Below, in pieces: positions 11,976 to 24,233 of a DNA stretch of 33,576 bases. The stretch lies in contig CAXKVR010000533.1 in NCBI GenBank assembly GCA_964058845.1, positions 1 to 33,576 on the forward strand. The letters are read 5' to 3'. Positions within the stretch are counted from its first letter, which is position 1. Each line of letters begins with the position of its first letter. A model generated the notes under the pieces. That model did no database searches, was not told where the DNA came from, and saw only the letters and a program-made list of their open reading frames with translations. The translations under genes were made by a program, and so were the position numbers. This DNA is from Carex sylvatica (Eukaryota > Streptophyta > Magnoliopsida > Poales > Cyperaceae).

Positions 11976-13074
11976 ATACATGCATCATACCTTTCCAATT
12001 TGTTATTACTAGCTAGGCTCTTTCTGCCTTACTGGTTTTTATTTCTTTATTTAATTAGTACGAAAAATAAATTATTTAATTTTTATATCTCCCGTTCACT
12101 TTCTTTGTTTTGTTCTTTCCCTTTATTTTTCCTTCTCAATTCATTCAATTCATGATTTCATTCATTCATTTTCAAGCACAGAGATGCATGCCTCAGATTT
12201 ATATAATTGGAAACACGTCATCTTTCCACAGCATATCGTTTTGCATTAAATTAGTGCATCTTCAATTCATGGTTACATCGCTCAGAATTTTAATTTGTAG
12301 CAATGTAAATTTTTTAATTAAAAGGTAGGAGCAAAATTTCAACATCTCGATACTTAGTAGACACGCAGACCTATAGCTGACAAGTGACAAGTAGACACTT
12401 TAATCATTTTTTTTGTTGAATTTAGAAAATTACGTATTATTTATCGTTGTAATTGAAAAAGTTACGTACTGACATTGTTAGTCATTCAAATGATCTGCAA
12501 CATTATTTAAAACAAACAATTAAGGATTAAGACGGTATTTTTTTGCTCTCAAAATAAGAATAGTCGCGTCTGTTTGATTTCATTTTTTTTGTTTTGCCGA
12601 ATCTCTTTAACCTGTAAATTATTGTTTTATCAAAACAAATTAATATGCAATATGAAAAACTAAAAAAAAAATTATTTCGTATTTTTGTTTTACATAATTT
12701 ACTTGTTATTTATTTAACGCGTTTGGAATGTTATTTTCTGATTTCATTAGCAACTCATAACAACAAAAAATATCTTTATTTTGAGAAACTTGATAGTGGC
12801 TGTTAAGTGATTAAAAAAAAAATCACGTCATTATTTAAAAATATTACAAACATCAAACATTATATAATTATTCCATAAATATTACGAACAATATGAAAGA
12901 TCCCGAAAAGATACACAAACTATGTTTAAATTCGAGATTCTTAAAAAATTAATGCTAGTATGCTACCTTGCAATTTTTGTAAAATTTTAAATGCTATAAA
13001 TAAATAAAAATTGGGTACATCGCGTCCCTAGATTTTGTTTCAGTAGTAAAAGATAAAAATGATTCAGTGCATCC
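11976..13074. other. AT-rich intergenic region
   Basis: Contains a 72-codon hydrophobic plus-strand ORF (12110-12328) with no motif I recognise. No clear repeat or RNA gene. Confidence 0.4.
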
Positions 13075-13296
13075 GGATTCAAATCTGTTTCTTTTATTGA
13101 GAAAAGGAGCACTCTCCTATTCTTCAATTCAAACCGTTCAAAATTAATCAAATGACTCTAATTACATCTGATTCATTTTAATATATATATATATTAATAT
13201 AAATGATAAAAATAATTGAAATTGTTTGATCCATTTTTAATAGTTTGAATTGAAAAATAGAATGGTGCTTCTTTCCTTGAAAAAAGAGCAGATTGG
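13075..13296. mobile_element. Hairpin MITE-like element around a TA run
   Basis: Two diverged inverted arms (about 13082-13175 and 13195-13292) share blocks such as AATCTG, GGAGCAC/GAAGCACC, TTCAATTCAAAC and ATCAAA, and meet at a (TA)n run near 13181-13194. Target duplication not identified. No ORF. Confidence 0.6.
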
Positions 13297-13842
13297 AATT
13301 GAATTGGCATTGCTGATTAATTAATTATTTTTGTGGTCTCGATGTTTGAATTGTCAGCCGAAGAATATTTAGTCCGACCGACTGCAAAATGCGGCGATGT
13401 TCTGACAACATTTTACAATGACATTAATTAACAGATTTGAACAGATAGTTTGGAATCAGTAATACAAACAGCACACGAAAAATTTGTAAATTTTCATATA
13501 TGGTAAGTTGGTAACTTTCATTAGTATAATTTTGCTGTGAACTTGTTCATTACTTTCAAGGAAAATTTACAGTGTATTTATTAAAACTTTTAAAATAGTT
13601 AATTTTTTCATGAAAATATCTTAATAGTTAATATAATCGTATAAATATAATGTTTTCGTTTTATATTTTATTTTAGTTATTTTAAAAATTAAATAGATAA
13701 ATATATTGTCATTTTCTTTCAAATAAATATGTCCTTTCAAAATTGAGACATGATTGAATTCAAACGTGTGGCATGAACCAATTAAAAGTGTTTATGTGTG
13801 TTTGAGAAAATAATGAAATTACCAGTAAAGTTAGATACTTTT

Positions 13843-14022
13843 GTCGGCAACGGCACGGGTCCTACCTCTAAAGTAACTTAATCTTTAAGTTTGCATTCTC
13901 GCCGTCTGATTAGAATTCCGATCAATTTAGAAGCACACCCTTACAGATTGGACGGTCCGTATCCAAACTCAAATGTTGTGTTACTTTAGTTTGGGATCCG
14001 ATTCCCACCGGTACGGACGCCA
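13843..14022. mobile_element. Diverged short inverted-repeat element
   Basis: Blocks on the left (GGGTCCTACCTCTAAAGTAAC, then AAGTTTG, then CCGTC) recur as complements in the right half (GTTACTTTAG, CAAACTC, GACGG). Arms are about 75 bp with many mismatches. It is GC-richer than its surroundings. Target duplication not found. Confidence 0.45.
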
Positions 14023-14815
14023 CAAGAGCCAGAAAAAGCCATATAGCATTGACTATTCCACTGTCCAACAGATCATAACCTTTTATGGTTTTAATCAATG
14101 GTATTAATAATTCATAATATCGTAAGAATCTTTTAAGGCCACCAACTTCATTTCTATGTCATAGTCATGAACGAGTTACAATTGTGTTTCTTTTTCCTTT
14201 TTTAGAAAAACATATAAGGTGGATGTATACCTGTTAATTTTTTACTAAATGATATATTTTTAACAAAACTAGATATTTATGTTGTGCAGAAAAGACAATG
14301 ACCTCGAAGGACGAGATGGTTAAATAAAATTTGGCGGTTATCAGTGATTTGTGTATCTCAGTCAATTGTCAACCATTAAAACAAATTTTGGTGATCACCA
14401 GAAGAAAAATAAAAGATAATGCGGAAATAGAAAGTAAAAAAATAAATAGAGACATCAGGTTTGATATGGAGTTTAAAAATGTTCATTGACACCCCTATGC
14501 ATGTGGGGGTATAGATAAATTATCGCAAAAACTAATTAATTAATCAGTCATCAAATACGATTAGTTGGCTGCTAAGGCGAATTAGTCACATGTGATTAAT
14601 TTATTATCATAAGTTCACAACTAAAACTTCGAGAGCCATTTTCTATATGTGAAAAATGATCGATGATCTTATAGCATTACCTCTTCGGTAAATTCCTTGG
14701 TTCTAACTAAATGAAAACATAAACTTTTGAAAGGTTGAAAATATTAATCATGAGATATTGTACGTAGGGACGGAGCCACGCATTTTCTATATGTAGTAAA
14801 TAGCAATTGGAGATT
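14023..14815. other. Intergenic region upstream of the PIP5K gene
   Basis: No ORF of note. About 14290-14520 has a texture (ACCTCGAAGGACGAGATGG, then GATAATGCGGAAATAG) that recalls degraded retrotransposon LTRs in plants, but I cannot delimit it. The PIP5K promoter should lie at the right edge; TTCTATATGTAG near 14785 is only a weak TATA candidate. Confidence 0.3.
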
Positions 14816-14823
14816 TTACGCCA

Positions 14824-15057
14824 GTGCATTCATGGCTTTTGTCTAAATTAATCTCTTTCTCTCTCCCCCACAAATGTTGCGTTTGCGCGCCTTCCTCGGC
14901 CTCCTGCGCTATCCTTCCTTTCTCTGTCCTCCAATATGGTTGCAACTCTCCAAAATTGAATCAAAACCAATCACAAAATCACAAAATATATCTTCTTTCT
15001 CATCTCTTTCTTTCTTCCCATAGAATGAAACCTTCTCATCATCTCAATACATCATAG
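14824..15057 (+). promoter_or_regulatory. CT-rich leader and possible upstream ORF of the PIP5K gene
   Basis: Pyrimidine-rich sequence (CTCTTTCTCTCTCCCCC and similar) typical of plant 5' leaders. It contains a 77-codon ORF ending 16 nt before the PIP5K ATG, in a different frame, with a further internal ATG. No protein family recognised. Whether the mRNA contains the whole ORF depends on the transcript start. Confidence 0.35.
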
Positions 15058-15073
15058 TTGTAACCTCATTATC

Positions 15074-18000
15074 ATGTCCAAAGTTTGGGACCGAACCTTC
15101 AAAAAGCACCACCTTCCCCTCAATCGGCGAAGCCTCGTCTTTCCAACAATGTCTACCCCTCCCACCACACCTCCCTCCACTAGTGAAGGAGACTCTAATC
15201 CATATGAGCAACAAACAGTTGAACATGTCGATCGACATCTCCCAAATGGAGATTTCTACACTGGCGACTGGCGAGCCTGCCGTCCGCATGGCACGGGGAA
15301 GTACCTCTGGACAGATGGATGCATGTATGAGGGAGAGTGGAGGCGGGGTCGTGCGAGCGGTCGTGGCAAGTTTTTATGGCCTACTGGTGCAATATATGAA
15401 GGAGAATTTCAAAATGGATTCATGGAGGGGTTTGGGACATACACGTGTTGTTCGGGCGACACTTATTGGGGCAACTGGTTGCAGAATCTGAAGCATGGAC
15501 ATGGAAAGAAGTCGTTCCCAAATGGAGATTATTATGACGGAGAATGGAAGCATGGGTTCCGAAATGGGCACGGAAAATATGTGTGGAAAAATGGCAATGA
15601 GTACTCAGGAGATTGGATGGCTGGTGCAATCCATGGTCGCGGTCTTCTCGTTTGGACAGATGGCTATAGGTATTCTGTACTAGTTATTCTAACTGGCATT
15701 TTCAGATGGCTTATGTTGATGTACATTGTATCTATATATCAGCCAAGACATTTCACATTTCATTTTATATATTTGTATATTTTAAATGGTAGTCTAAAAT
15801 CTTAATGGATTAGAAAAGCTTCATGTTGATGCAAAATTATTAAGCTATATATATATGTTGTCAATCTACATAATTATTTAATTAAGGTTTATATATAATA
15901 TGCTAATAGGCATCTGAATTATAGTATATATTTGGACTAGGTGTCTCTTTGGTTTGAATATTAGTATCTATAGTAGTTGAGCCATTTGATAAATATAAAA
16001 TTTTGTCATCATTTTATGATTCACTAATATCAAATAAAGTTGATTGAGAAGATAAGAGAGCCAATTGCTCACACTACAAAAAGGCTTATTTTTTTATAAC
16101 AGAAATGAACAAAGACTTTTAGAAACCAGTAAATTCGAATTAGGGCAGTGTACCAAATTAAGAGAATTATTTTAGTTTTTAGTTCTAAATAGCAGAAAAG
16201 AAATGAAAGAAGATGATTAATTTGTTTAATTATAGACCTCCTTCCTAAATTCATTACAAGCAATTCATACATATCCATAGGTATGATGGTTGCTGGAAAG
16301 ATGGTTTACCGAATGGAAGTGGCACTTTTAAGTGGCCCGATGGCAGTGTCTATGTTGGCTGTTGGAGCATGCAGAATGGCACACTCCAACAGAAAGGTGT
16401 ATACTATCCATCTCAGAATCCAAGTTCTCCAACAACCAGAGACCCAGATATATTCTTCACATTAGGCCAAAGCGATTTCGAGGTAGGAATTCAATTTAAC
16501 ATTAATCGTGTTTCAGTCATATACTCATATCTGACAAAGTGACAAGTGTGAAGTATATTGCTGATTTGATACTCATCTTGTTGTCTTGAGTAAGAAGATT
16601 TACCAGTTTATGACCAAACTGAAACTTAATAATGATCTTGATCTTTAATTGAATTGATAATTAGTTTGAATGAAGGATTATATATCATAATATAATGATA
16701 CATCATTTACCAGGTATGCCCAGAAGAGGTCTTGACAGTGATGCCAACCATGAAGAAGCTTTGGTTCAGGGGACCTTCAAAAAGTGCAATTTCATTTGCT
16801 GGTTTGACAATTGAGGACGACGTCGAGGGGGATGATGATTGGAAAGAGGGTGACATGGTGGCCCCAACGATGAGGTGGCCACCTATGGAGATAAAGAGAC
16901 AAGGAGAGACTATCTGCGCAGGGCATCGAAATTATGAACTCATGCTTAATCTCCAACTTGGAATCAGGTACAATGGGTTTCGAATTATTGGGATTGTGAA
17001 TAACACTTGGAATCAGGTACAATTAATATTCACAATCCCAATAATTAGAGCATTTGACTTAAATATTGTCAGTTTTCATGAATAATAACTTCCTAAATGG
17101 CAATCCATATATATTTTGTTATCATTTAGTATACTTACAAAACCACACTAAATGGAGTGTATTTGGTCGAACATCTTAATTGGTACTTCATGAAACTTCT
17201 AGGAATACGGGCATGAAGAATATCAACATTGATAATTATATAACACTAATTTGTTTACTCTGAATCTAAATAATGGTATATTTGCTGGCAATTTTAAGTA
17301 TGTAGTAATAATTAAATTCCTCTAATTTTGATAAAGGTTCAGTCAAGGAAAAAAATAACAAGCACGGTTAATTATTTTGCCTGATTATTCCTGTTATGTC
17401 CTTTTTATCTTCAGCTATTTAATTTTGACTAGTTAAGCTCTTCTGTTTGATTGTTTGAATTGTGGGGGCAGACATGCAGTAGGGAAGCAATCTGCTCCAA
17501 CATCACTTGATCTCAAAGCATCTGCTTTTGACCCAAAAGAGAAGGTCTGGACAAGGTTCCCTCCTGAAGGATCAAAACACACCCCTCCTCATCAGTCTTG
17601 TGATTTCAGATGGAAAGATTACTGCCCCATGGTTTTTAGGTTAGTCAAACAATTCTATACATGCCACACTGATCCAAATTCAAAATGTGGATTGCAAATG
17701 AAGGAACATTTTGAAAAACATATTATCTACATATATGAGATTGAGATCATAAAAAGCAAACAAATACACTGAGAAACATAACAGATTAAATGGAGCAATA
17801 TTTTAAAAGTATATTTTTTTACAGGACACTACGAAAGCTATTCAAGGTAGATCCAGCAGATTATATGCTTTCAATTTGTGGGGACAATGCACTTAGAGAG
17901 CTCTCATCGCCCGGGAAGAGTGGAAGTTTCTTCTATTTGACCAGTGATGATAGATATATGATTAAAACAGTGAAGAAATCAGAAGTAAAGGTAAATTAGT

Positions 18001-20017
18001 TTCCTCTGTCCCCACCTCCATGCCATGTTTTGCTGATATCACAATGGAACTATTTTGCTCGTTCCTTATCCTGACTTTTAATTTCATCACAATTACTGTA
18101 CTTCAATAGGTTCTTTTGAGGATGCTTCCATCCTATTACAAGCATGTGCGTTCATTTGAGAATACTTTGGTAACAAGATTTTTTGGCTTGCATTGTGTCA
18201 AATTAGCTGCGACAACAGTTCAACGAAAGGTTAGTAAAAAGTTAGAAAAACAATGAAAAAAGAATATATAATTTAACAACCATTAAACTTTGAAAACATA
18301 ATGCAGGTTCGATTTGTCATAATGGGCAACCTCTTTTGCACTGAGTATCCCATTCATCGGAGATATGACTTGAAGGGATCTTCACATGGTCGCATAACTG
18401 ATAAACCAGAAACAGAGATTGATGAAACTACAACTTTGAAGGATCTTGATCTTAATTTCATTTTCAGATTGCAGAAATCTTGGTTTCAAGAGTTTTGCAG
18501 GTAATATTTCTATTAGTTTTGCTTGAGACTATTTTTATTAATGATATTTAAAATTTTAATTTCTTTGGATTACAAATACATTATATTTGTGATAATCTTG
18601 CAATTATTTGTCGTTGTCATGGCGCAATCTAGACTCAATATTTGTCACTAACATGGTGTTAATCTTGCATTTTTTTCTTTGAAAGAAAGATTAGGGTCAA
18701 GCCCTCAAATTCGATTTTCATTATAATAATCTTGCATTTATTTCTTTATTATTTCTCTCTTATTGTTTATTATCCACTTGTATTACTTTTACTTTGGATC
18801 GGTTTTATATTTACTAGTCAATTAGTGCACAGAGGCTACTGGTTTATTTTTAAAAGTTTGGCATCTTATCAAGATAATTCAATTTAGGTTGAAAACTACA
18901 TACTGGTAATGGCCCATAAAATATGGGCAAACCTGTGTGATTAGCCAAGGTTATTATGGATTTTCTTTTTAGAAATTACTACAATTATATTGCCAGTAAT
19001 TAGACATATGGATGTGTTGAATATCATGTCTATCACAATTAGTTAAGACATTATCTCTCGTATAAAAGAACATATTCAAAACTAAATATCTACCTGACGA
19101 TGTCTGTGTTGTGAATCTTTCAAAAAAAAAGAAAGATGTCTGTGTTGTGAAATGTATAGCCTACCATATGTTTCTTCTAAGAAGTGTCTTGCCCTTGTAA
19201 TCATTTTGTTATTATTATTGATAGACAAGTGGATAAGGATTCTGAATTTTTGGAGCAAGAGAGAATCATGGATTACAGTCTTCTGGTTGGGGTACACTTT
19301 ATCCCAGGTATGAGACCTTTTTTACAGGCCAGTTTCAATTGTTCAAATAATTTTTCACAATGCTCTAATTCTTGAACATTTAAACAGGTGATGATACTGA
19401 GAAGAAAATTACTGGCACTCCTCGTGCAGATGACTCTGAGACAAGGTACTATCCAAGGAAAAAAAAACACTTTGATTGATTTTGTCTTCATACATGCACA
19501 ACATAATTTTTGTTTGGTTGCTATTGGTGGATGTTTAAAGTGTTTTGAGTGCTACTAAAGCCAATTCTGACCATCTATAGATAATTTATGTTCAGATCTT
19601 TTGATATTTGAATTGATGTTTGATATATCTTTACTATGAAACTTTATATCTGGATTGTGCTATATATTCAATAAAACCTAGTCCAAATCTATAATATTAT
19701 AATTTTTTATCATTAATATATTTTTTAGGTGGTCTTCAATCAAATTAGGCATCAATATGTCAGCTAGAGTGGAACAAATCATGAGCAGAGGCGATATTGC
19801 ATCATATCTAATTGGAGAACCAACTGGTGAATTTCATAATGTGATATTATACTTCGGAATAATAGATATTCTCCAGGATTATGACATCAGTAAGAAGCTT
19901 GAACATGCATACAAATCCATGCAGTATGACCCAACCTCAATCTCAGCCGTTGATCCAAGATTATACTCGAAGCGATTTCGTGATTTTATCTTTAGAGCTT
20001 TTACAGAGGATTTGTAA
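15074..20017 (+). CDS. PIP5K: Phosphatidylinositol-4-phosphate 5-kinase with MORN repeats (plant type B), ten exons
   Basis: Makes PtdIns(4,5)P2 from PtdIns4P, usually at the plasma membrane. Exons: 15074-15669, 16281-16482, 16714-16967, 17472-17639, 17825-17990, 18110-18229, 18307-18500, 19225-19307, 19388-19445, 19729-20017. All introns are GT-AG and phases join to a 709 aa protein. Residues about 58-240 hold eight MORN repeats of 23 aa, the last partial (pattern YxGxWxxGxxxGxGxxxWxxG). The kinase domain opens at LGIRHAVGK; it has the glycine-rich loop GKSGSFFYL (437-445), Lys454 in MIKT, the motif MDYSLLVG (582-589, catalytic Asp583), GIID (Asp660) and activation loop KKLEHAYKS (669-677) with the Glu typical of PI4P 5-kinases. 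The linker before exon 10 is short. It resembles the PIP5K4/5/6 group, several of which work in pollen tubes; that subgroup call is tentative. Start at Met1; Met26 (15149) is a possible alternative. Confidence 0.95.
16983..17046. repeat. Perfect 19 bp inverted repeat around a duplicated splice donor in PIP5K intron 3
   Basis: Arms 16983-17001 and 17028-17046 are exact complements (AATTATTGGGATTGTGAAT). The loop holds a second copy of the exon 3 donor context, ACTTGGAATCAGGTACAAT, 49 bp downstream of the real one. See findings. Confidence 0.85.
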
Positions 20018-20187
20018 CATTTTTTTATTTTGCTTTCCTAATTAGTAATGAAGTATTGAAATTAACCAAGAAAGGTTTTATGCTAGAAGTCCAAATCTAG
20101 ACATGGCATGCTTGCACATGTTTAGATTATAATTGATAGATAGTTTAATTCCTTATACTATTAATATTTTTTCTATTAATTTATAGT

Positions 20188-20223
<36 letters not shown>

Positions 20224-20537
20224 TTTCCTATTGAGTTTGTGAATATTGTAATTGAACAATTTATCGTTGAAGTTTTCATTTAAAAATGTTTAACATAATA
20301 TTTACACAAAGTTGTTTGATTTTATTTCTCCTTCAATTTTAGATACCCTATATTAATTATGGCATATTCTAAGAAGTGTTGTGTCCGACAAAGAATTATC
20401 AAGCTTATCCACAAAAGTTGGAATGTCTTATGTTTATTTGCCAACATGGCTTTTACATTGTCAAATTATAGGAAAAGCTGGAGAAAATTATATAATATAG
20501 TTTTAATGAGCCTGATAATTGTACGTTAAACAAAATT
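20018..20537. other. PIP5K 3' flank with (TA)n microsatellite
   Basis: AT-rich 3' UTR and flank. A run of about 16 TA units lies at about 20188-20219. No ORF or RNA gene seen; poly(A) site not placed. Confidence 0.5.
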
Positions 20538-21650
20538 TTCGAATGTGTCCCCCAAGTAGTTTAACAGAAAAAACTTTCATTGTTATCTAACTTTCATTTC
20601 CAGTGCTAATATCTAAACATTTAAAGCTCTGTTTATAACATTTTACAAGTCTACTCGCAAGCATTTAAACATCTGTTTGCAAGCATTAAAATTCTAAATC
20701 TGTATAGTTTTAACTCCTAACTACTTTTGTTTTCAAGCAAAAAAAAGAAAGATTCATTTCACCCACTTTTTTATTTATTTTTTCTTTGATCATTCTCATT
20801 TTTTTCTCGACGATCCGTGATGAATTTTGCGAATCTGAAAAGATGAACGTATTTTATCTAATTTTCTCTTTCAAATGAGATTTATGAATAATAACTTTCG
20901 AGTTATATTTGTGTCGTAATTTTTTTTACTACTTTAAATCTTTGTGACTTTCAGTTTTTTTTTAAAATTTTGCTTCAAAATAATTTAAACCTCTGTTTAC
21001 AAGCATATAAACCTCATGTATAAGCATATAAACCTCATTAATAACACTTTAAATCTCTAGAATAAAATATATAAATCTCATGTACAAATAATTTAAACCT
21101 CAACAATAACACTTCAAAGCATATAAACCTCAACAATAACACTGCATTTACAAAGCTCATTTACAAAGTATATAAACTTCATGCACAAAGCCTTGAAAAT
21201 TTTAATGGTTGTAGATTGAGATTTAAAAACTTAAAAATTTAAAGTGCTCAGGAGTTTTACTTAAAAAAACAAATGACTTTAAAATTACTCAAAAATATTT
21301 CTTCATGGATCTTATTTGAAAGATAAAATCGAATATAAAACGTTCGTATTTTTAGATTGGTAAAATTCATCACGGATTATCGAAAAAATAAATTATAATG
21401 GTTAGAGAAAAAAGAAAAAAGAGTGGGTGAAATGAATCTTTCTGTTTTTGACTTGAAGATAAAAGTAGTTAGGAGTTAAAACTATACACATTTAGAATTT
21501 TAATGCTTTTAGACAAAGGTTTATATACTTGCGAGTAGCAATGTAAAATGTTATAAACATACTTTAAATGTTTGGATATTAATACTGGAAATAAAAGTTA
21601 GACAACATTGAATTTTTTTTTGTTAAATTACTTGGAGGACGTGCTCGGAG
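20538..21650. mobile_element. 1.1 kb foldback element with about 365 bp inverted arms
   Basis: Left arm about 20538-20905 and right arm about 21287-21650 are diverged inverted copies along their whole length, with landmarks GTCCCCCAAGTAGTTTAAC versus GTTAAATTACTTGGAGGAC, ACTCCTAACTACTTTT, AGATTCATTTCACCCACT and ATCCGTGATGAATTTT. The centre (about 20965-21190) holds many degenerate copies of CATATAAACCTCA with variations. No transposase ORF, so non-autonomous. Target duplication not resolved, so the superfamily is unassigned. Confidence 0.8.
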
Positions 21651-21931
21651 TACCAGAACATTTCTCTATTTTTAAACCGCTTAAATAATTCATATAATTA
21701 TCTTAAGTGTTCAATTAACTTTTTTGAATGTAGCAGGATTATGTCTACTAAATTTTATTGAACCAAATACAAAATTATAGACAAAGAAAGAGGAGATAAA
21801 AAAGAAAAGAAAAAGAGGAGTGCAAAATTATCAACTTTAATTACTGTTGCAGGGGTAACAATTTTAACAGAGCAATTTTGTCTCCATGCAGCTCACAAAT
21901 CCATGTGCAGGCTGTTTTGATTTTATAATTA

Positions 21932-22310
21932 TTAAGAGGAGAGATCAAGTTACAACATTTTTTGAGTTACAACAAGTTACAACAATCATTTTCTACATTT
22001 TCAAAGTTCAAATCGTCGATCCAAACCATTAGATGTGATCTCCACAATAAAATGTTTTTGGAGACCAAATTTTACTATTTATTAAGATAGATATAAAATT
22101 CAATGGTCTGAATTTGACTAGTTTTTGTACCCATCTTAATAAATAGTAAACAAATTCCAAAAAATGTAAAATTTGGTTTCCAAGCACATTTTATTATGGA
22201 GATCACATCTAACAGTTTGAATCGACGATTTGGACTTTGAAAATGTAAAAAATATTTGTTGTAACTTGTTGTAACTCAAAAATTATTGTAACTTGATCAC
22301 TTCTCAATTA
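21932..22310. mobile_element. 379 bp hairpin MITE
   Basis: Ends are inverted copies: GATCAAGTTACAACA near the left end and its complement near the right, with matching arms of about 180 bp that include GAGTTACAACAAGTTACAAC, CATTTTCAAAGT and GATGTGATCTCCA. The arms meet near 22125. The termini are TTAAGAGG and its degenerate complement inside AT-rich flanks, so the target duplication is ambiguous. No ORF. Confidence 0.8.
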
Positions 22311-22631
22311 ATTAGTGCGTTGCATGAAAACAAAACCACTGTTAAAATCTATACGCGTTTACAGTACCGTGTGTTCATCGTCCGAAGTCCGAACACTATA
22401 GGTTCGTATCACAACCATTCATTTTGAATCATAAGGCAGAAATAGACGGGTGTATATAGTACTTTGATGGACCGTTTTAAAAGTGACGTGATGCTTTCCT
22501 ATTAGCCTAGAATTTAAGCATTGTCTGGGTCCATACACTTGGTCTAAAGTTTTAAGTAAAAATACATATATGAAAATAATTTCGTGTCGCATCGAATCGA
22601 GCAAAATAAACAGGAATGCGCGTGTCGGAAG

Positions 22632-24090
22632 CAATGTTATCAGAATCGAACCGGATATCGACCCGCTAAATCTTTGAATCAACGGTTTATTGGTCGGACC
22701 AATGAATCAGCCAGTTGAACCATTGATTTTTTAGGATAATTATAACTTCAAACCCCAGCATAAAAACTAGTCTAAACTTAGACAGCTCCAATTTATACGG
22801 AGATATCTAGGATTGCATTATTTTGTGTACACTTTTGAAGATAGATACCTTTATGTTTAGTATCATTTGACTTAATCAAGGTAGTTATATGATTGTTTAG
22901 AGATGAACTATATGATTTTCAATAGATTTATGTGTGTGGATACATAGAATGAGAAAAATGCTGATTTTGAGATATTGTTGATGCATGTTCACTATTATCT
23001 TTGTTTCAAATTCATCTGATTTCAGCTGTAAGACAAGTGTTATCTCTAATTCTATTTTTTGGCCTCAGATTTAAGAACATAATTTCTGATCTGATAAAAT
23101 CACCAGGAAAAAAAAAGAACTAGCACGATTCAAAAACTTTGCTTGAATCTAAACAATCAACCAAATTCGTGCCTACAAAACAAATCTGATCTCGAGTCAG
23201 ATTCTTTATCAATAACAGAAAAAATAATGAGGCATCCTCAAATTCAGCACCAAAAGCTCTCCAAATCCAAATTAACACCTCAGATCCTTTGATCGAACTT
23301 CGATTCAAACATTCAATTGTATTCCTACCCGGATTGTCACCACTTCCCTCTCAAATTATAATTTGAACTCAATTTTCATATAGAAATCCCAAATAGTTCC
23401 AGTTTTTACGAGGTCATGGTCTTCTCACTTTCTCGATGGTTCGTCTCTGTGCTGAGGCTAATTCAGATGGTAACCACTGGCACTGTTAATACCAACTCAT
23501 ACGTGATTGGCTCCTCTCTTCTCACTCGCCATTTGTGCTCAGTCAAGCTGTGCCGTACACTACGACATGCACCTTATGAGAAACACTTCATCACACAGTC
23601 TGAACAAATCTTAGTCTAGGGTTCTCGAATTCAAGTTGTGACTTTCAAATAGTGAAGAAAGGATCGATGAGCAGCACAACCTAACACTCACGTCAAGACG
23701 ATCGTCGATGAACTTAGATCTATAGGCGGTGAGGTTCTCGTGAGGATATAGTGTTATGTGCCTTTGCTGTCCTCGGCTCTGACTACAACCCCTAGTCACG
23801 TTATCACTTATAAATCAAGTATCCTTCCTCTCTTACCATGGCCGATCGCAACACACATCTCACTTGCAACACCAAGCTTGAAAAATAAAAAAAATATGAA
23901 GAAAGAATCTATTTTAAACCGATTTTTTTGTTGATATAGTTCAACGGTTTTTAATAAAACTTGGTCGGTTAAACTGGTTTTGGCCGGTTCAATGACATTA
24001 ACGATCTATTAACTGAACCAGATTGGACATGTGACCGGTTCCGATTTTTTCAAGTCGAACTGCCAGTTCGGTCTGGTTCTGATAACACTG
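22632..24090. mobile_element. 1459 bp non-autonomous hAT transposon
   Basis: Flanked by perfect 8 bp direct repeats GTCGGAAG (22624-22631 and 24091-24098), the hallmark of hAT insertion. Terminal inverted repeats are CAATGTTATCAGAATCG at the left and the complement of CAGTGTTATCAGAACCAG at the right; both subterminal regions contain AACCGG/CCGGTT-type motifs. Internal ORFs (23120-23308, 23416-23619, 23611-23799) are 62-67 codons and show no transposase motif. The middle (about 23110-23880) is less AT-rich than the rest and could be a captured fragment. Confidence 0.85.
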
Positions 24091-24233
24091 GTCGGAAGGT
24101 CCGGATCCTGTAAAGTAATTTGAATTTTGAGTTTCGATTCAGATAAAAATTGGAACTAAATCCGACTCAATTTGAAAATTTACCGAATGCAAAATTCCAA
24201 TTACTCTTGAATGTGAACTGTGTTGGGCACGCC

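Noticed and set aside
15183..15683. Several overlapping ORFs on both strands in the MORN exon
   Set aside because: Shadows of the MORN-coding frame, which joins in phase to the kinase exons.
16071..16085. CACTACAAAAAGGC, a CACTA-like terminus in PIP5K intron 1
   Set aside because: No complementary end or target duplication was found within the intron, so chance or a solitary remnant is as likely.
23120..23799. Short ORFs inside the 1459 bp hAT element as transposase remnants
   Set aside because: None shows hAT dimerisation or catalytic motifs that I can recognise.
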